A DNA stretch of 64,000 nucleotides, taken from Enoplolaimus lenunculus. Lineage: Eukaryota; Nematoda; Enoplea; Enoplida; Thoracostomopsidae. Made by a program: the position numbers and the translations under genes. Below, in pieces: positions 42,100 through 64,000 of the stretch (positions are counted from its first letter, which is position 1; each line of letters starts with the position of its first letter). The notes under the pieces are model-generated. The model did no database searches. It was given only the letters and a program-made list of their open reading frames with translations, and had not been told where the DNA came from. Location of the stretch: NCBI GenBank assembly GCA_030248215.1, contig JASANG010003005.1, forward strand, positions 1-64,000. Reading direction: 5' to 3'.

Positions 42100-42224
42100 C
42101 TACAAAAAATGGTGAGTCAAATTGCCTCTCTCCGAAATAGGCTTTTCCTGACTACACAAATTGAGTCGAAATCCGACTCAGCCAGGATCAAATTCGATTC
42201 ACTGACTCACCATTTTTTGCAGTG
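42100..42224. mobile_element. Tc1/mariner-like MITE, 125 bp
   Basis: CTACAAAAAATGGTGAGTCA at the left and TGACTCACCATTTTTTGCAG then TG at the right. Flanked by TA on both sides (42098-42099, 42225-42226), the standard target of Tc1/mariner elements. Confidence 0.7.
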
Positions 42225-42282
42225 TATGTAAGAAGTGGTTTAAATTCTAAATGAAGCTGCTTACCAGCGGCATTAAAGCCAG

Positions 42283-42437
42283 GCCCGTACCCAGCTCATT
42301 TTGCTGGAGAGACTAAAAAATTTTCAGGAGAAGCATACAAGGGTTTTCAATGGCTTACAAGAAAAGTTGAAAATTTTTTCGGGGACAAAATTTTTCCAGG
42401 AGACTGAGCCCCCTGTCCCCACTCGGCTACGGGCCCG
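42283..42437. mobile_element. short TIR element (CAGGCCCGTA ends)
   Basis: CAGGCCCGTACCCAGCTC at the left and CTCGGCTACGGGCCCGAG at the right. AGGAGACTGAGCCCCC also occurs near 8243. The target duplication is not clear. Confidence 0.5.
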
Positions 42438-42499
42438 AGTACAGTTTTTAAAACACTATACACATTTACGTGGCAGATCCATAATTTTCCAGTGGGAAG

Positions 42500-42640
42500 A
42501 CAGGATCGACCGGGTATTAATGTTACCGGAACGGCAGCCGGATTGTAAATTTCTTACCGGAACGGAACCGGATGGTAACCGAATACTTATAGCACCTAAA
42601 TTAGTGTTAAACGTTGGTGATATTTGAGTTGTGTAAAATT
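42500..42640 (+). mobile_element. Family L end fragment (GGAACGG word)
   Basis: AGGATCGACCGGGTATTAATG with TTACCGGAACGG repeats. It is related to 18322-18475 and has the same CGACCGG core as families D and I. Confidence 0.5.
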
Positions 42641-43093
42641 ATGTGTTTTATTTTAGCCTGGATTTCTAATTTTTTACTTAATTATGAAAAACTTAACCTT
42701 CCTCACCTGACCGTGACTGCAGTCGTAGCAAACTATCATGTATTTCCACACACATGTAAAAATCAGCTTTGTGATATTAGGGTCCAAGGTGTCAACGGGT
42801 ATAACGGAACACAAAACAAATACTGAAGTATTAATGTTTCAAAGATGTTTTATTTTGCAGTCAACTAACTTTAGGCATGCAAATAATCACCAGGCTTCCT
42901 AAAATGGAAAAAATAGCGAATGCACCAAAATGTTTAAGAGTTCGGATGAATTTCGTAATTTTACATATAAAATTCGGCAAGGTCCGAAAATGTGTCGTAG
43001 CCAGAGTGGGAAATGAGTAATTATTTTCGCTTTACCCACGCATAGTATTTTTTACTCGCGGGTATACCCGCGCAAAAAAGATCTACCCACGAC

Positions 43094-43569
43094 CAGGGTG
43101 CAACCGGAATTCTGGTTCCGGCATTTTTTTTACCTTCCGGTTCCGGTAAATTTTTACCGGATTTAAAAATTCCGGTGTTATAATTTGGCCGTTTTCTTAA
43201 CTTTGCTAATTTTTAAGAATCTCTTTTGAAAGCCACTTGTACTTCTAGTGTTTTTGAATTGCTTGTTCATGCAGTGGTTATTGTTGTGGACAAAAGCATT
43301 TTACTGGAAATGTATATATAAATCTTGACAATCACCGAATATAAGCCATTGATGGTGGATTTCACTTCAGTCTATGATGAAAATCTAAAATACAACAAAT
43401 GAAATAAATACCTATGTTCGACTACGGTTACTTCACAAATAACAGAGCAAAAATAAGATTAAAATGAAATTTTTGGTGAAATGCAATTTTCACTTTCCGG
43501 TTCCGGTTCCGGTAAAATTTTCTAATTCCGGTTCCGGATCCGGTAAATTGTAATTCCGGTTGCACCCTG
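43094..43569 (-). mobile_element. Family A hAT-like MITE, copy 6 (with insert)
   Basis: Complete ends and the perfect 8-bp duplication CCCACGAC (43086-43093 and 43570-43577). About 85-90 bp longer than other copies because of extra DNA at about 43244-43337. Confidence 0.93.
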
Positions 43570-43577
43570 CCCACGAC

Positions 43578-45479
43578 CCAAGGATTCGCGCTTTAATGAA
43601 GCTTTGCGATATTACTTCAATGTATTTTACAAATGAAATTGTACTACAAACAACAAAATTTCAAATCCAGCTAATTAGATATAGCACGGGCCGCACCTGA
43701 CCAGAAATCGTAGCCCATACATAACTGAGGTAAGGTCAATGAAAATTTTTGTTAAAGTACGGTTAACGAGTGGTTGTTAATCCAAGGCTACGACACGTTT
43801 AGTGGGCCGACCGAATTGTATATTCTGAACGGCGCATAGTTTCGTCTTATTTTTCACCTAATTTGGCTACGAAACACACGTTGAGTAGTTGAGATCGAAA
43901 TGAACCATTTGCATTGTAAAATTGTCCCTACGGCGCAGCCTGTAATGGGACAACATCCCTCACACCCATGGATCCGCCACTGCATAATTCAACAGTAAAC
44001 ACAAACATATATACGTAAGCTCAAATGATATCAGAATGAGCCCCATATATGAATATGATGATGCCATGAGCAAGCTCTACATTTTCAAGACACTGTTACA
44101 TATTGTAAACCATACAATCGATACAATACTTGCCACAATTCAGTTTAATTAATCGTTTGTTTTTGAAAAAACGCAATTTTAAAATTTTGACACATGAACT
44201 AATCTAAGGTGGAATGCCCCACATACGTATTTTGAGCAATTGTCCAGCAATTGCCTTGTTCACAATATTTTGTTACAACAGAAAAGTGATTGTTCTGCGA
44301 AAACAACATTTGCATACAGATTGGCGTTGATTCGATAACGTTGGCGTGTTGAGCAAATCCGGTTACCTAGTGAACTTGATACGCGACGCATTCTTCAAAC
44401 ATGGTAAGAAATTAATGCATTGGTTCGTCTTTGGTTTGTTTTATCTGTTTCGGTGATTTTATCCTATGGCTTTACCATTAAGATATCTTGTGACATTAAA
44501 TAGCAACCATAGCGTATCGTTACTCCGCCATATTTAATATCTAATATTTCCATACAAAGTCACACGCTGACAAACTGATTTAGAATAATTAAATGAAAAT
44601 AATAATAAATATATTCTAAACAATGGACGAATTTACATAAAATGTACGAAGAAGCTAATAGGCCAATCCGTATACGTACTAAACATCACAAAAGCTAGCG
44701 TTTAAAACCGATACTAATTTAAAGTAAAACATTTTCCGACGCAATACTGTCATCTTTTTCGTAACCAGAAACAATCAAAATTTGAAATAATGTACATAGT
44801 TTGTACTAAATACGTGATTTTAATTTAAAAACACTGTCTTCGTTGGAATAAAAAAACGCTCTCGCCTTTTCGTTTAATAATTTTCAATTTTTTTTCAACG
44901 ATAGCAACAGCAGAGCCAAGCGATGGCATTAAGGGGGGGTCAGGTCAAACACTCCTTTGTTTATAATTTTGGTCCAGGGTATTTTAAAAAGTTCAGTGGG
45001 GAACACAAACAAAAACCTTGGAAAGTTTTACCCTACCCATCGTATTGCCTTCTATCCAAAATCGTGCAAACACACTTAAGTAATAAATATAAAATAAATT
45101 AGCAGCAGCAGCAAACAAACCACATCAAACACCGTACTACTAAAGCATCCAGTTATATAACGACAGTACAACCAACAACGACAACAATGGTGACCACTAA
45201 AATTACAAACCCCACGATAACGTTACACTTAAAATTACCATTACAAATAAAAAAATATGAATATAATCTTAAAAAAATTTATAGATACAATTTTTTTCCA
45301 TTTATTTATATATTTTTGAATCGTTAAAACAAAGGATTTATTAAAAAAACAGTTAGCAAATTGAAAACTATAAATCAAAAATATCTGAAATTTGAACATA
45401 TACTCCAAGCAATCACTGGTAACAGACAATATCTACAATTGTGCAAAGTGTCTGTTGCATATACGTACTATCAAGAGTG
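43578..45479. other. unassigned intergenic DNA between VRK1 and NF1
   Basis: No conserved exon. ACACCCATGGATCCGCCACTG at about 43965-43984 looks like one end of a hAT-type element, but I found no partner. Confidence 0.4.
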
Positions 45480-45780
45480 GATAATAACAAGAGTGTGCAA
45501 CTGTTGGGATCCCGCATGGTACAAAATGCACCACTGGGAGTTGCATTTTTGACCCCCCCTTGTTTACAGGGGGGGTCGCCATCACATGAATACCCCTAAA
45601 TTAAACTATAAGCAGAGCATATTTGACGCCGCATACATAAAGTGTCATGGTTCGCACCGGTTGTACCCCCTGTAAATAAAGGAGGAGTAGGGCAAAAACG
45701 CAACGCGTGCCGGGTACATTCTGTTATACAAAGAGTGTGCCCAGCTGCACACTCTTGCAAAGAGTCATTATCGACTCCTG
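45480..45780. repeat. imperfect inverted repeat around a poly-C/G motif
   Basis: GTTGCATTTTTGACCCCCCC with TTGTTTACAGGGGG (45540-45577) faces CCCCCTGTAAATAAAGG with GGGCAAAAACGCAAC (45665-45706). The outer arms (GTGTGCAACTG and CAGCTGCACAC) also pair. It lies downstream of the NF1 stop and could be part of a MITE or of the 3' UTR. Confidence 0.55.
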
Positions 45781-46281
45781 GTACTATAAATCGCGCGCTT
45801 AATCCATTTCGATTCTGGTTATAGGTATCATACCCACATAAGTATACGAAATCATGAGAACAACAAAATTCACCTGGCACTATATTATTAACCTGTTTAG
45901 TAAATAAATTATCATTTGTTTCAGCACCGCTGCGGTTTTGAAAAACGCCAATAACTGCGTGCACAATTTTGTAGTGTAAATGTTAGTGTCCATAGATTCG
46001 CAATAATTTTCCACAAATAATTATGTAAGTAAGCGATTACAACTCAACCAATGCAAACATAAACATTATTAAAACACACTCACTAATTAATCATACAATA
46101 CAGACGAATAGGTTTACACACTGGATACCCTACAACGACAAAATAAACGATATTTAACAAGGACGCACACCATACAGAAATCAAGTTTGTGCATCGAGTA
46201 AACGCTGCAATTTTTAGTGAACAACAATAAACACAAATGCCCAAACAAACCTAGAATACCCCGTCTTGGATCCAACCAACT

Positions 46282-46287
46282 TTTAAT
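46282..46287 (-). terminator. NF1: possible NF1 polyadenylation signal
   Basis: ATTAAA on the minus strand, about 243 nt past the NF1 stop. No AATAAA is closer. Weak. Confidence 0.25.
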
Positions 46288-46529
46288 ATTAAATTATACC
46301 CTTCGCAAAGAAAATCCTGTCTATGCTTGCGTAGGCCAAGTATTTTGTCAAATTGTACTGTTCACATTTTAGTTCAATTTCGCTTTTATAAATTAAGTGA
46401 CTACATGAAAATAAGTATTATTATAATAAGCTAAAAAACGACGTTTCAAATGATACACTATCAGCGATAATGCACGTGATCCGGTGCAAACAAACAAAGA
46501 ACTTGCCATAAAATTAAATTGGCAAAATA

Positions 46530-62203
<15,674 letters not shown>

Positions 62204-62311
62204 CTGTAATACAAAACAAAAGGAATAATGTTGCCGAAAATAAGTTGCCAGTACGTGCTTCAATGCTGCTAAATACAAGTGCTAACTATAAAAAGCTAAC
62301 ACAAAATAATA

Positions 62312-64000
62312 CCAGTCGCAGTGGGACTACATTTATTGAGCGAAGCTCGAACACACGTAAGCAATTAAGGTAATATGCAAATTAGTTATTAGCTAACTAT
62401 TCATTTACCAGTTTTGGAGGTTTGTAAGCAATTTCCTCAGATTCCTCGCACACAAAAACCTTTCAGCCACCCTAATAATTATTGGAATATTTCAAAAAGT
62501 CCTAATTTTGTCTCGCCAATTAAGCAAATACGCAAATTATCAATTAGCTAACTATTCGATAATCGCCTTTAAAGGTTTGCAGACAATTTATTCAGATTCT
62601 TCGCACCCGAAAACCCTTTAGTGCTGAAATTATATTGCTTTTAACCTTAATAATTATTGAAATATTGTAAAAAGTCCTAATTTAGGCTTATAAACTATGC
62701 TAATATGCCAATTATCTATTAGCTAACTACTCAATTATTGGTTTTAGACGTTTGTAAACAATTTATTCAGATTCCTCGCACCTAAAAACCCTTTAGTAGT
62801 GCTGAAGTTATATTGCTTTTAATTTTAATAATTATTGAAATAATTTAAAAGTCCTAGTTTTGCCTGGTCAATTAAGCTAATATGCAAATCAGCTATCAGC
62901 TAACTATTCAATTATCTGTTTTGGAGGTTTGTAAACAATTTATTCAAATTCCTCGCACCTAAAACCCTTTAGTGCTGAAATTCCATTGCTTTTAACCTTA
63001 ATAATTAGTGAAATATTGTAAAAAGTCCTAATTTAGGCTTATAAACTATGCTAATATGCCAATTATCTATTAGCTAACTAATCAATTATTGGTTTTAGAC
63101 GTTTGTAAACAATTTATTTAGATTCCTCGCACCTAAAAACCCTTTAGTAGTGCTGAAGTTATATTGCTTTTAATTTTAATAATTATTGAAATAATTTAAA
63201 AGTCCTAATTTTGCCTGGTCAATTAAGCTAATATGCAAATCAGCTATCAGCTAACTATTCAATTATCGGTTATGGAGGTTTGTAAACAATTTCTTCAAAT
63301 TCCTCGCACCTAAAAACCCTTTAGTGCTGAAATTATATTGCTTTTAACTTTAATAATTAGTGAAATATTGTAAAAAGTCCTAATTTAGGCTTATACACTA
63401 TGCTAATATGCAAATCAGCTATCAGCTAACTATTCAATTATCGGTTATGGAGGTTTGTAAACAATTTATTCAAATTCCTCGCACCTTAAAACCCTTTAGT
63501 GCTGAAATTATATTGTTTTTAACCTTAATAATTAGTGAACTATTGTAAAAAGTCCTAATTTAGGCTTATAAACTAAGCTAATATGCAAATTATCTATTAG
63601 CTAACTGCTCAATTATCGGTTTTGAAGATTTGTCAACAGTCTACGCAAATTCCTCGCGCCCAAAAACCCTTTAATGCTAAAATTAGATGGCTTCTAACTG
63701 TAATAATTAGTGAAATATTGTGGAAAGTCCTAATTTAGGCTTAATTAATTATGCAAATTAGCCTGTAGCTAATAAACGGCTTAAAATGTTCAAACCCCAA
63801 TGCGAGGTTAACACCCCTGGATAATTGGCTTTCAAACAAAAAAAGTTTATCAGAATCGGTTCAGCCGTTCCTGAGATTCTTTTCGGACGGACAGACGGAC
63901 TGACGGACATCAACCTTTCGACCCCCAAGTACAAAACATAAAACGCTTCGCGAAACTCCGAGCTTCGCTCGGACTTTCACTTCGCTCAATAAGCGCATAC
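62312..64000 (+). mobile_element. satellite-bearing element P, copy 6 (longest core)
   Basis: Left end CCAGTCGCAGTGGGACTAC with ATTGAGCGAAGCTCGAAC. Right end TTTCGACCCCCAAGTAC, CGCTTCGCGAAACTCCG and CTTCGCTCAATAAGCGC. The core has seven or eight units of about 177 bp. Phase points at about 62690, 62865, 63043, 63220, 63395 and 63572 show two unit types alternating (TTAGGCTTATAAACTATGC versus GCCTGGTCAATTAAGC). It lies in the NF1 intron upstream of exon 62203-62117. Confidence 0.85.

Noticed and set aside
44338-44420. First exon with ATG followed by GTAAGA (plus strand)
   Set aside because: ATG|GTAAGA looks like a ribosomal-protein style start, but no downstream plus-strand exon could be found before NF1.
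45596-45964. 122-codon minus-strand gene downstream of NF1
   Set aside because: It overlaps an imperfect inverted repeat and shows no domain. It could be 3' UTR.

Overview
This window is nuclear DNA from an invertebrate animal. It is AT-rich, its genes are split by many introns with ordinary GT-AG splice sites, and the intergenic and intronic space is packed with short non-autonomous DNA transposons, tRNA-derived SINEs and tandem repeats. I cannot name the phylum. NF1, S6K and VRK1 orthologues fit a bilaterian. The satellite-bearing elements recall mollusc 'pearl'/Helentron-type elements, but that is weak evidence.

Three host genes are supported by conserved protein motifs and by phase-matched exon joins. 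(1) 5475-15412, minus strand: a complete ribosomal protein S6 kinase (p70-S6K type), 15 exons, about 537 residues, with TOS motif, catalytic motifs, activation loop, turn motif and hydrophobic motif. (2) 22722-34746, plus strand: a complete vaccinia-related kinase (VRK1 type), 5 exons, about 632 residues, with an unusually long basic tail. (3) 46530-62203, minus strand: the C-terminal part of neurofibromin (NF1), 20 exons and about 1654 residues, continuing upstream beyond the window. It has large low-complexity insertions and a last exon rich in Asn and Gln. S6K and VRK1 are divergent, about 7.3 kb apart. VRK1 and NF1 are convergent, about 11.8 kb apart.

Layout: 1-5474, repeats and unassigned DNA; 5475-15412, S6K with MITEs in its introns; 15413-22721, intergenic, with nested MITEs, a satellite element, a LINE scrap and SINEs; 22722-34746, VRK1, whose introns hold an edge-to-edge chain of elements, an 18-bp minisatellite and a long foldback; 34747-46529, intergenic, with MITEs, a satellite element split by a LINE, SINEs and a perfect 196-bp duplication; 46530-62203, NF1; 62312-64000, a satellite-bearing element in an NF1 intron.

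The most striking pattern is a group of MITE families that share a CAGGG end and, where readable, 8-bp target duplications, which is hAT-like. Inside each end every family repeats its own short word: GGAACC, GGTCTC, GGCATC, GGATCC, GGAATC, GGAGCC, CAGGAACC or GATATCC. A second group has CTGGC ends, runs of G and C, and 5-bp duplications. I recognised no LTR element or viral remnant.
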